This document shows positions 1-6,465 of a DNA stretch of 11,309 bases, piece after piece. The stretch spans positions 1 to 11,309 of the forward strand of contig CALFEA010000297.1 in the NCBI GenBank assembly GCA_937950385.1. Reading direction: 5' to 3'. Each line of letters opens with the position of its first letter. Positions within the stretch are counted from its first letter, which is position 1. Below the pieces are notes generated by a model. The model worked only from the letters and a program-made list of their open reading frames with translations. It made no database searches and was not told where the DNA came from. Origin of the DNA: an uncultured Altererythrobacter sp. Lineage in GTDB: Bacteria > Pseudomonadota > Alphaproteobacteria > Sphingomonadales > Sphingomonadaceae. The position numbers and the translations under genes are program-made.

Positions 1-684
1 GCGGATAAGCATGGCTTTTCCAAAGATGAGCTCGATCAATTTGCGTTTGAAAGCCATCAGAAAGCGATTGCGGCGACCAATGCAGGCGCTTTTGAAGCAG
101 AGATCGTGCCTGTTGGCATCGAAACACCTGAGGGTGATGCAATGCATACTGTCGATGAAGGCATTCGTTTCGACGCAACTTTGGAAGGCATTGCAGGCGT
201 CAAATTGCTCGCGCCTGACGGCAAGATTACTGCCGCCTCCGCCAGCCAAATTTGTGATGGTTCGTCTGCCGTCCTTGTAATGAGCGAAGAAGCGGTAAAA
301 CGTCACGGCGTAACGCCAATTGCGCGCATTCATAACCTTACAGTAACCGCAGGTGATCCGGTGATTATGCTGGAGGAGCCATTGTTCGCAACTGATCGCG
401 CATTGGAGCGTGCTGGCATGACAATTGGGGATATTGATCTTTACGAAGTGAATGAGGCGTTCGCCCCCGTTCCTATGGCTTGGCTCAAGCACACGGGCGC
501 TGATCCAGAGAGATTGAACGTCAATGGCGGCGCGATTGCTCTGGGTCACCCGCTCGGCGCATCAGGCACAAAATTGATGGCGACTATGGTCCATGCCTTG
601 AAAGCACGCGGCCAGAAATACGGCCTTCAAACAATGTGCGAAGGCGGCGGCGTAGCAAACGTCACCATCATCGAAGCTCTTTAA
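1..684 (+). CDS. Thiolase (acetyl-CoA C-acyltransferase), 3' part
   Basis: The reading frame is open from base 1, so the gene enters from the left edge; 227 residues of a usual ~390 are present. Thiolases cleave 3-ketoacyl-CoA with CoA in the last step of beta-oxidation, or run the reverse condensation. Visible landmarks are the SASQICDGSSA stretch (residues ~80-90), NEAF (151-154), the catalytic-histidine loop NVNGGAIALGHPLGASG (173-189, His183) and the C-terminal C-E-G-G-G motif with the catalytic Cys213. The N-terminal nucleophile cysteine would lie upstream, outside the window. A dehydrogenase gene follows after 30 bp on the same strand and acts one step earlier in the same pathway, which suggests a degradative role. 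Chain-length or sterol specificity cannot be read from this fragment. Confidence 0.93.
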   Translation, partial: ADKHGFSKDELDQFAFESHQKAIAATNAGAFEAEIVPVGIETPEGDAMHTVDEGIRFDATLEGIAGVKLLAPDGKITAASASQICDGSSAVLVMSEEAVKRHGVTPIARIHNLTVTAGDPVIMLEEPLFATDRALERAGMTIGDIDLYEVNEAFAPVPMAWLKHTGADPERLNVNGGAIALGHPLGASGTKLMATMVHALKARGQKYGLQTMCEGGGVANVTIIEAL

Positions 685-714
685 TTTATAGTATTGAAAA
701 TAAGGAATAATTTC

Positions 715-1500
715 ATGGAAATTTCTGCAAACACCCCGGCAGTGGTCACCGGCGGCGCGTCCGGCCTTGGCGAAGCAACCGCTCGCGCGCTGGCTGCCAA
801 AGGCGCAAAAGTCGCAATTTTCGACCTTCAAGAAGAGAAGGGCAAAGCGGTTGCAGCCGATATTGGCGGCATCTTCTGCGAAGCAAATGTCACGAGCGAT
901 GAGAGCATTGATGCAGCCTTTGCCAAGGCACGCGAAGCGCACGGCCAAGAGCGTATTCTCATCAATTGCGCAGGCACTGGCAGCGCGATCAAAACGGCTA
1001 AGCGCGACCGCAACACTGGCGAAATCTCGCACTTTCCATTGGATGCGTTCAACTGGTTGATCCAAATCAACCTCGTGGGCACATTCCGCTGCATTGCCAA
1101 ATCAGCCGCTGGCATGATGACCGTCGACCCATTGAGCGATGATGGTGATCGCGGAGCGATTGTGAACACCGCATCTGTAGCTGGCGAAGACGGCCAAATC
1201 GGTCAGGCTGCTTATTCCGCATCAAAAGGCGGCGTGATCGGCATGACCCTGCCAATTGCGCGCGATCTGATGCAAGAAGGCATCCGCGTAAACACGATCC
1301 TGCCCGGTATCTTTAATACGCCGCTGATGAATGCAGCGCCGCCTCAAGTGAAAGAAGCGCTGGCTGCATCTGTCCCGTTCCCCAAGCGTTTGGGCGATCC
1401 GGCTGAATATGCGCATCTTGCGATGACGATGATCGAAAACGGTTACTTCAATGGCGAAGACGTACGTTTGGACGGTTCGATCCGGATGGCACCGCGTTGA
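715..1500 (+). CDS. SDR-family 3-hydroxyacyl-CoA dehydrogenase (HSD17B10-like)
   Basis: A 261-residue classical short-chain dehydrogenase. It shows the Rossmann motif TGGASGLG (residues 12-19), Asp37 at the end of beta2 (points to NAD(H) rather than NADP(H)), I-N-C-A-G (83-87, a variant of NNAG), and the catalytic set Asn119, Ser154, Tyr167, Lys171. The segments QIGQAAYSASKGG, GMTLPIARDL and PFPKRLGDPAEYAHL are hallmarks of the 3-hydroxyacyl-CoA dehydrogenase type 2 / HSD17B10 group, and the length matches that group. Likely reaction: NAD-dependent oxidation of 3-hydroxyacyl-CoA to 3-ketoacyl-CoA in the cytoplasm, supplying the thiolase encoded just upstream. I chose ATG 715 because AAGGA lies nine bases before it; an in-frame TTG at 694 has no such site. 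It is followed by a strong terminator. Substrate range (fatty acid, branched chain, steroid) is inference. Confidence 0.92.
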   Translation: MEISANTPAVVTGGASGLGEATARALAAKGAKVAIFDLQEEKGKAVAADIGGIFCEANVTSDESIDAAFAKAREAHGQERILINCAGTGSAIKTAKRDRNTGEISHFPLDAFNWLIQINLVGTFRCIAKSAAGMMTVDPLSDDGDRGAIVNTASVAGEDGQIGQAAYSASKGGVIGMTLPIARDLMQEGIRVNTILPGIFNTPLMNAAPPQVKEALAASVPFPKRLGDPAEYAHLAMTMIENGYFNGEDVRLDGSIRMAPR

Positions 1501-1530
1501 TAGGCTGCTTCCATCACTAAGAACAATGAG

Positions 1531-1571
1531 AACCCTCGCAGGTGCCTAGGCATTTGCGGGGGTTTTCTTTT
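1531..1571 (+). terminator. Rho-independent terminator after the SDR gene
   Basis: AACCCTCGCA (1531-1540) pairs with TGCGGGGGTT (1555-1564): ten pairs with one G-T wobble. The 14-base loop itself contains the palindrome TGCCTAGGCA. The 3' arm runs into a T-rich tract (TTTTCTTTT) ending near 1571. This is a textbook intrinsic terminator, placed 30 bp after the dehydrogenase stop and 40 bp before the next gene on the same strand. Confidence 0.85.
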
Positions 1572-1610
1572 GCGCGAGCTTTGGCATCGTGCGCATCAAA
1601 GGAGATTATC

Positions 1611-2480
1611 ATGAGCTACACCCAAATCATCGTCGAAAAGGCAGATGGCGTCGCAACCATCACGCTGAACCGGCCTGAGAAGATGAACGCCTATACTCGC
1701 ACCATGCAGTCAGAAATTTGCGCAGCAATGGATGATATTGACGGCGATGATGATGTGCGCGCGGTTATCTTCACAGGGGCCGGTGACCGCGCTTTTTGCG
1801 CCGGTGCTGATCTAACGCCAGAAGGCGGGGGGCAGATATTCTCCAGCGGTGAGCAGGTTAGTGATCTGTCTGACCCATTGGTGCGCGATGGCGGCGGGCA
1901 ATTGACCTTGCGCCTGTTCAATTCAAAAAAGCCATTGATCTCCGCTTGTAACGGCGCGGCTGTGGGCGTTGGCGTAACTATGCAATTGGCAATGGATATT
2001 CGCCTTGCATCCGACAATGCGCGCTATGGCTTTGTGTTTGCACGGCGCGGGATTGTGCCAGAGGCATGTTCAAGCTGGTTCTTGCCCAAAATTGTCGGGA
2101 TTAGTCAGGCGCTTGAGTGGTGCTATTCAGGACGTGTGTTTGGTGCAGAGGAGGCCAAAGAGGGCGGCCTTATCCGCTCCATCCATGCACCGGAAGACCT
2201 CCTGCCAGCGGCGCATAAGATTGCGCGTGAGATTGCCGATAACACTTCAGCTTTGTCGGTCGCCATGACGCGGGCGATGATGTGGCGCTTGTCTGGCACT
2301 GAGCATCCGATGATGGCGCACCGGATCGACAGCAAGGCGATTTATACATTGTCGCGCGGTGTCGATGCGAAAGAGGGCATCGCCAGCTTCCTAGAAAAAC
2401 GCGAGCCAAATTACCCTGGCAAAGTCTCAGATGATATGCCTGACTTTTATCCATGGTGGGATGAACCGGAATATAAGTGA
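1611..2480 (+). CDS. Crotonase-fold enoyl-CoA hydratase/isomerase family protein
   Basis: A 289-residue crotonase. The oxyanion-hole segments are C-A-G-A-D (63-67) and NGAAVGVG (114-121). When its core is aligned by hand to rat enoyl-CoA hydratase through the conserved Asp129, the two hydratase glutamates (E144, E164) become Thr123 and Phe143. An acidic residue, Glu151, sits instead in V-P-E-A-C-S-S-W-F-L-P, the position used by delta3,delta2-enoyl-CoA isomerases of the Eci1/ECI2 type (PEGCSS...FP) and by PaaG (Asp). This favours double-bond isomerisation over hydration, although databases would probably label it enoyl-CoA hydratase. ATG 1611 has AAAGGAG six bases upstream; a longer reading from 1542 would start inside the terminator. 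The upstream terminator suggests its own promoter or read-through. It lies between beta-oxidation genes and a MarR regulator, which fits auxiliary unsaturated acyl-CoA degradation. Confidence 0.9.
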   Translation: MSYTQIIVEKADGVATITLNRPEKMNAYTRTMQSEICAAMDDIDGDDDVRAVIFTGAGDRAFCAGADLTPEGGGQIFSSGEQVSDLSDPLVRDGGGQLTLRLFNSKKPLISACNGAAVGVGVTMQLAMDIRLASDNARYGFVFARRGIVPEACSSWFLPKIVGISQALEWCYSGRVFGAEEAKEGGLIRSIHAPEDLLPAAHKIAREIADNTSALSVAMTRAMMWRLSGTEHPMMAHRIDSKAIYTLSRGVDAKEGIASFLEKREPNYPGKVSDDMPDFYPWWDEPEYK

Positions 2481-2482
2481 CA

Positions 2483-2530
2483 GGCAAAATGGGTACCAAA
2501 ACTTGCCATTCGCGACCGCTTGGTTAGATA
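2483..2530 (+). promoter_or_regulatory. Candidate marR promoter and overlapping operator
   Basis: GGCAA (2483-2487) and TTGCC (2503-2507) form an inverted repeat almost exactly centred on the palindrome GGTACC (2492-2497). The right arm overlaps TTGCCA (2503-2508), a near-consensus -35. Sixteen bases later comes TAGATA (2525-2530), a weak -10. A protein bound to the repeat would cover the -35 element, the usual layout for MarR autoregulation. The site is predicted by eye only. Confidence 0.4.
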
Positions 2531-2536
2531 TTTGGC

Positions 2537-3043
2537 ATGGCCGATACAAAGAACACAGGCGAAGTGGGCGTTGCAGCTGGCGGCGATATGGAAAGTGATC
2601 GGCTTGCTGATTTTCTTCCCTATCAACTTTCGGTGACATCCAATGCCGTTAGCAGCCTGATTGCAGAGCGCTATCAATCCCGTTTCGGCATTAAGATCGC
2701 CGAATGGCGGGTCATGGCCGTATTGGGTGATGTGGGGTCTGCGACCCAGCGCAAACTCGCCGAGGCGACCTTGATGGATAAGGTGGCGGTCAACCGCGCT
2801 TGCAAAGTCTTGGCTGACCGCGGTTTGATTGAGCGTGAACCCAATGCGCGCGATGGCCGCTCACATTTGCTGGAGCTGACGGGAGAGGGGCGTTCTATCC
2901 ATGCAGAAGTCATGCCGCTGGCCAAAGCGATTGAGGCAGAAGTGTTTGCTGCTCTAAAGCCAGAGGAACGCGAAGCCCTGCGTTCAATATTAAGCCGAGT
3001 GTTTGATCAGGCGAACACTGTCCACCCGATCAAACATTCCTAG
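2537..3043 (+). CDS. MarR-family transcriptional regulator
   Basis: A 168-residue winged-helix protein. After a poorly conserved N-terminus (1-20) comes the dimerisation helix around FLPYQLSVTSNAV (26-38), the helix-turn-helix at about 69-93 with recognition helix near DKVAVNRACKVL, and the wing motif D-x-R-x-x-x-L-x-L-T (Asp106, Arg108, Leu114, Thr115). C-terminal helices (120-158) complete the dimer interface. MarR proteins are usually repressors released by small ligands, often aromatic acids or acyl-CoAs. Placed at the end of an acyl-CoA degradation cluster, it probably controls that cluster and itself; this is inference from position. ATG 2537 has no Shine-Dalgarno sequence and sits about 7 bases after a -10-like hexamer. 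Met18 (2588) is an alternative start that keeps the whole domain. Convergent with tadC, 32 bp apart. Confidence 0.9.
   Translation: MADTKNTGEVGVAAGGDMESDRLADFLPYQLSVTSNAVSSLIAERYQSRFGIKIAEWRVMAVLGDVGSATQRKLAEATLMDKVAVNRACKVLADRGLIEREPNARDGRSHLLELTGEGRSIHAEVMPLAKAIEAEVFAALKPEEREALRSILSRVFDQANTVHPIKHS
2997..3039. other. Long hairpin across the 3' end of marR
   Basis: GAGTGTTTGATC (2997-3008) pairs with GATCAAACATTC (3028-3039): twelve pairs, one of them a G-T wobble in the + strand RNA, around a 19-base loop. It ends two bases before the marR stop codon. There is no following T tract, so it is not a canonical terminator on either strand. It could protect the marR mRNA 3' end or block antisense read-through from tadC. 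Confidence 0.5.
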
Positions 3044-3048
3044 AGGGC

Positions 3049-3065
3049 TGGCCTTGTTTGGGCCA
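3049..3065. terminator. Weak stem-loop between convergent marR and tadC
   Basis: TGGCC (3049-3053) and GGCCA (3061-3065) pair around a seven-base loop in the 32-bp gap between two converging genes. The position suits a bidirectional terminator, but the stem is only five pairs and no clear T run follows on either strand. Confidence 0.3.
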
Positions 3066-3075
3066 AATCCCGACT

Positions 3076-4089
3076 TTAGCTTTTCGTTGGTCCATCGTCT
3101 GCGAAGGCATCGGAGATCGAACAAGCCGCAGGGCCAAGGATAACGATAAACAGAACCGGCAGAATAAACAGGATCAGCGGCACGGTCATAATCGCAGGCA
3201 GACGGGCTGCTTTTTCTTCAGCACGCATCATCCGCTCATTGCGGAATTCAGCTGACAAAACCCGCAAGGCGGATGCCAAAGGTGTACCGTAACGCTCGGT
3301 TTGAACCATAGTGGTCACAACTCCGCGCACAGCATCCAAATCCACGCGGTAGGCGAGATTGTCGAAGGCATTTTTGCGGTCGTTTAGGAAGGACAGCTCA
3401 ATCGCGGTCAGGGCGAATTCATCACCCAGTTCCGGATATGCGCGGCCCAGTTCTTTGGCAACGCGGTTAAAGGCCGCATCGACTGTCAAACCGGCTTCTG
3501 CACAAATCACGAGAAGGTCGAGCGCATCAGGAAGGCCTTTTTGGATTTCCTTGGTGCGTTTGCCTGCTTTGTTCGACAGGAAAATCTCTGGGCCTTTATA
3601 GCCGGCAAAAACTGCCGCACTCAGGGCGCCAATACGCTTTATTCCGCCCCATTCGGGGAAAAAGTCCAAAGCGTAGATAAACAGGAAGGCAGTACCGCCC
3701 AGCAGGATCGGTAAGATCATCCGCAATGTGATGATGATGACAGCCAATTCTTTATTGCGGTAACCCGCATAAGCCAGCTTTTGCTGAATAACCTGAATTT
3801 GGCTGTCCTGGAGGATTTTCATCCCCTCCAGCTTTTCCTTCATCGCATCGGTTGTGTCGGTCTTGCGAACGAGACTAGCGCGTTTCTTCGCCGTTGCGGT
3901 AACAATACCGGCTTTCAATTCATCGCGGCGCGCGGTTAGTGCTTTTACGCGCCTAGCCATCGGATCCTTAACCGTGATCGCGGCATAGATCGCCATAATA
4001 ACGGCGAAGGCTGCGACACCTGCAAGGATGGTTCCGACGACTACGACGTCGAAGCCGAGCAGAGTAGGGCCGGGTTGGGTGTTGATCAT
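3076..4089 (-). CDS. tadC: Tad pilus inner-membrane platform protein TadC
   Basis: A 337-residue member of the type II secretion F-domain family (PilC/GspF-like). TadC and TadB together form the inner-membrane platform on which the Tad ATPase drives extrusion of Flp pilin. There is a membrane segment at ~14-38, a charged cytoplasmic stretch (41-110), two more membrane segments (~115-143 and ~153-167), the T2SSF domain from ~185 (LPDALDLLVICAEAGLTVDAA) to ~295, and a last membrane helix (~299-318) followed by GPAACSISD, a typical TadC ending. AGGGA lies ten bases before ATG 4089. It is the last gene of the operon, 16 bp after tadB. Family identity is clear from the motif layout and the neighbouring genes; nothing in the protein looks broken. 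Confidence 0.93.
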   Translation of the reverse strand: MINTQPGPTLLGFDVVVVGTILAGVAAFAVIMAIYAAITVKDPMARRVKALTARRDELKAGIVTATAKKRASLVRKTDTTDAMKEKLEGMKILQDSQIQVIQQKLAYAGYRNKELAVIIITLRMILPILLGGTAFLFIYALDFFPEWGGIKRIGALSAAVFAGYKGPEIFLSNKAGKRTKEIQKGLPDALDLLVICAEAGLTVDAAFNRVAKELGRAYPELGDEFALTAIELSFLNDRKNAFDNLAYRVDLDAVRGVVTTMVQTERYGTPLASALRVLSAEFRNERMMRAEEKAARLPAIMTVPLILFILPVLFIVILGPAACSISDAFADDGPTKS

Positions 4090-4105
4090 TGTACCGTTTC
4101 CCTAC

Positions 4106-5077
4106 TTAAATCTCGAAATTGACCATTTTGGCCATGATAAACGCGCCAATCGACATCCAAACCGCGCCACCGAGACCGGTGACAATCAGACGTTCGTCGG
4201 TGAAGAAGCCGCCGAGATAGTCTGGATTGATCCAATAGATCATGCCGAAGACGATGAATGGCAGCGAGCCCACGATATAGGCCGAGGCCTTCGATTCAGA
4301 GCTCATGGCTTTAATCTTCAACTTCATTTGTGCGCGCTTGCGCAAGACATCGGCCAGGTTGGACAGAGTCTCTGCCAAGTTACCGCCTGTCTCGCGTTGA
4401 ATAGCGAGCGTAATGCAGAAGAAGTTGAACTCAGGAATGCCCAAACGATCGGCGGTTTCCTGCAAGCTTTCTTCCATTGTCCGGCCGATTTTAATCCGCT
4501 CAACAATGCCTTTGAATTCAATGCCAACCGGGCCAGGAACCTCGCTAGAAACCACTGAAAGCGTTTCGGTTACAGGAAGGCCTGAACGCAGGCCGCGAAC
4601 CAGCAATTCAATCGCATCTGGGAATTTTGCGTTAAACTGATTGGTGCGTTTGCCGATAAAAAAGCCAACAACGAGATGCGGAATACCCGCGCCCAGCAAT
4701 ATGCCAACTCCTAATGAGAGCAAAAGAGCACCTGATTGCAAATAGATCAGCAAAGCAATGACAAGAGCGATACCGCCGGAGGCATAGAGATATTGCTGAA
4801 TTGACCACCCTTTACCGGTACGGTCGAGCCGCATTGCTAAAGCTTCACTGCGCGAGCCGGAGCCTGCGACTTTGTGGGCTTTAGGTTTGCGAGCGGCAAT
4901 CGCCTTTTTAAGCTGCGATTCCACCTTTGTATCGGTGCTTTCCGAATGCCGAAAACGCAACTGTTCGAGCCGCCGCTGGCCTTCTTTGGCCGGGGACGTT
5001 CCAGACAGCGCCGTGTATGCGATGACAATCATCGCAAATAATCCGCCACCAATCAGCAAGGCTTGCATAATGCTCAT
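4106..5077 (-). CDS. tadB: Tad pilus inner-membrane platform protein TadB
   Basis: A 323-residue F-domain membrane protein, partner of TadC. It has an N-terminal membrane helix (~4-24), a basic cytoplasmic linker (30-90), two helices (~97-113 and ~117-141), the T2SSF domain (~150-285) with FPDAIELLVRGLRSGLPVTE (152-171) and the conserved RETGGNLAETLSNLADVLR (228-246), and C-terminal helices at ~266-284 and ~297-317. Spacing to tadC is 16 bp. ATG 5077 is preceded by GAAGGG 12-17 bases upstream, which is rather far; translation may instead be coupled to a nine-codon mini-ORF that ends 3 bp before it. In related loci the gene just upstream is cpaF; here it is cpaE, after a 99-bp spacer. Confidence 0.94.
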   Translation of the reverse strand: MSIMQALLIGGGLFAMIVIAYTALSGTSPAKEGQRRLEQLRFRHSESTDTKVESQLKKAIAARKPKAHKVAGSGSRSEALAMRLDRTGKGWSIQQYLYASGGIALVIALLIYLQSGALLLSLGVGILLGAGIPHLVVGFFIGKRTNQFNAKFPDAIELLVRGLRSGLPVTETLSVVSSEVPGPVGIEFKGIVERIKIGRTMEESLQETADRLGIPEFNFFCITLAIQRETGGNLAETLSNLADVLRKRAQMKLKIKAMSSESKASAYIVGSLPFIVFGMIYWINPDYLGGFFTDERLIVTGLGGAVWMSIGAFIMAKMVNFEI

Positions 5078-5080
5078 CGC

Positions 5081-5110
5081 TTAACGTCGCCCTTCTTTCT
5101 TGCTCTTCAT
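5081..5110 (-). other. Nine-codon mini-ORF before tadB (possible leader or coupler)
   Basis: ATG at 5110 opens a frame reading MKSKKEGRR and stops with TAA at 5081-5083, three bases before the tadB ATG. GGGG lies seven bases before its start. Ribosomes finishing here could reinitiate at tadB. It is too short to call a gene; it could be a coupling peptide, a chance frame, or what is left of a deleted upstream gene. Confidence 0.25.
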
Positions 5111-5143
5111 CTCAAATCCCCAGCTAAGGGGCATGCAGCATCG

Positions 5144-5165
5144 GCGCGGCCCGTTCAGACCGCGC
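5144..5165 (-). other. GC-rich stem-loop in the cpaE-tadB spacer
   Basis: GCGCGG (5144-5149) and CCGCGC (5160-5165) form a six-pair stem around ten bases, 11 bp after the cpaE stop on the coding strand. Wobble pairs could extend the stem inward. No T run follows, so it looks like a processing or stability hairpin within the operon mRNA, not a terminator. Confidence 0.4.
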
Positions 5166-5176
5166 GCGGTGCGATA

Positions 5177-6463
5177 TTATTCAGCAGGTTCTGCCGCTGC
5201 TTTTGATTTGTCTTTCTTCGCCAGAAGCGATTTCAGATCAAAATTGCCAAGCAGCGATTTTTTCTCGAGGGAGACATCGGTCAAGTCCTCTTCGCTGGCA
5301 CCCATAACGCGCTCACCCAATTGCTTGATGAGTGCAGAGGCTTTGCTGCTCTTATTGGCTTCGACAAATGTCTGACCAAGCTTGGCTGAATTGGCCGCAG
5401 CTTTCGCATCATATGGAATAGTGAAATCAATCGGGCGCTCGATAGAGGCCTCAAAATCATTCTTACTAATCTCTGCCAAACCAGATTGAACCTTATTGGC
5501 AACAATCAATGGATGGGTGTGAGGCGCATTGGTTTTTAGCCAGCTCAAGATCCGGATCGTGTCACGAGCTGATGCCAATGTCATATCCGTCGTCAGTAGA
5601 ACAACATTCACATCACCCAACACTTGTGGGAAGTTGATGAGCATGTTGCGCGGCAAATCGATCACTGTCATTTCAAACGCTTGGCGGAATTCTTCCTCCA
5701 ATTGTACAAATGCAGCGCCATCAGTCATCAGCGGCGAATTGATCGGCGCTTCAGCTGAGAGGATCGATAATTTGTCATTGGCACGGATCATTGCGCGCTC
5801 AATAAACAGTCCATCAATCCGGCTTGGATTATCAATCGCATCGGTCAGACCGCGACCTGGCTCAAGATCGAGCGCAAGCGCATTGGTTCCGAAGTGCACA
5901 TCAAGATCAAGCAATGCTGTTGATGCATTATGTTCGGTGCTGAAGAGCCATGCGAGCGATGTCGCAATAGTCGATGCACCCACGCCGCCGCGTGTTCCAA
6001 CAACAGCGGTTGAAACATGGTGCTGGGCGACTTCGCCGTCTGCGTTCTTAGGCGCTGCGAACACGGCTTGTGCTTGATTCAAGGAATCGCGCACTTGACC
6101 CGCTGAAAGCGGTTTCAGCAGATAGTCGTGAATGCCGCTGGCAAGAAGGTCGCGGTACAGACGCACGTCATTGACTTGGCCGACTGCGATCACAACCGTT
6201 CCCGGCTCGCATACCTCTGCCAAAGCATTGATGTCATTCAGCGGGTCACCGCTTTCAGACAAATCAACCAGCAGAATGTTCGGGCTGGCGCTGACGGAAA
6301 GCGATTGGATCGCATTGCGCAGGCCGCCTTTGTTGCATTTTTCAGGCTGCCAACCGAGCTCGATTACAACCGGGCGCAGAACGTCCAGTGCAGTATCGTC
6401 GCAAATATAGGCTGCGAATGGATCACGATTTCCGGGCATGCCGGATTTCCATGGAGCGTTCAT
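5177..6463 (-). CDS. cpaE: Tad pilus localisation ATPase-like protein CpaE (TadZ)
   Basis: A 428-residue protein with an N-terminal receiver-like domain (~15-135) and a MinD/ParA-like domain (~150-385). The receiver part keeps Asp22/Asp23, Asp67 in the phospho-acceptor position and Lys117 (L-K-P). The P-loop GTRGGVGAST (156-165) lacks the usual lysine (Ala163) and has Arg158 in place of the signature lysine, as is common in CpaE/TadZ. LLDLDVHFG (184-192) and VIDLPRN (267-273) follow as switch-type motifs. The C-terminal tail (~400-428) is Lys/Ala-rich and likely flexible. CpaE/TadZ marks the pole where the Tad machine assembles. ATG 6463 has AGGAGG inside the end of cpaD and only 2 bp separate the genes, so translation is probably coupled. 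cpaF would be expected next but is absent. Confidence 0.94.
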   Translation of the reverse strand: MNAPWKSGMPGNRDPFAAYICDDTALDVLRPVVIELGWQPEKCNKGGLRNAIQSLSVSASPNILLVDLSESGDPLNDINALAEVCEPGTVVIAVGQVNDVRLYRDLLASGIHDYLLKPLSAGQVRDSLNQAQAVFAAPKNADGEVAQHHVSTAVVGTRGGVGASTIATSLAWLFSTEHNASTALLDLDVHFGTNALALDLEPGRGLTDAIDNPSRIDGLFIERAMIRANDKLSILSAEAPINSPLMTDGAAFVQLEEEFRQAFEMTVIDLPRNMLINFPQVLGDVNVVLLTTDMTLASARDTIRILSWLKTNAPHTHPLIVANKVQSGLAEISKNDFEASIERPIDFTIPYDAKAAANSAKLGQTFVEANKSSKASALIKQLGERVMGASEEDLTDVSLEKKSLLGNFDLKSLLAKKDKSKAAAEPAE

Positions 6464-6465
6464 GA

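Noticed and set aside
694..714. TTG start for the dehydrogenase seven codons upstream
   Set aside because: ATG 715 has a correctly spaced AAGGA and gives the family's usual 261-residue length.
562..1065. A 167-codon open frame on the minus strand across the thiolase-dehydrogenase junction
   Set aside because: It lies antisense to two well-supported genes, matches no family I recognise, and reflects codon bias of the sense frames.
1542..1610. Extended N-terminus of the crotonase from ATG 1542
   Set aside because: That start lies in the loop of the terminator and has no family-like sequence, while ATG 1611 has a strong AAAGGAG site.
4028..4558. A 176-codon open frame on the plus strand antisense to tadC/tadB
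   Set aside because: It crosses the start of tadC and the end of tadB and has no recognisable domain; the TadB/TadC reading is decisive.
5081..5110. The mini-ORF as a recognisable C-terminal remnant of CpaF
   Set aside because: MKSKKEGRR does not resemble any CpaF ending I can recall and is too short to prove descent; kept only as a possible coupler.
5529..6077. A 182-codon plus-strand open frame inside cpaE
   Set aside because: Ser/Arg-rich shadow of cpaE with no motif and no convincing ribosome site.
6019..6463. CpaE as a two-component response regulator
   Set aside because: The receiver-like domain is followed by a MinD/ParA-like domain and the gene lies between cpaD and tadB, so it is CpaE/TadZ, not a DNA-binding regulator.
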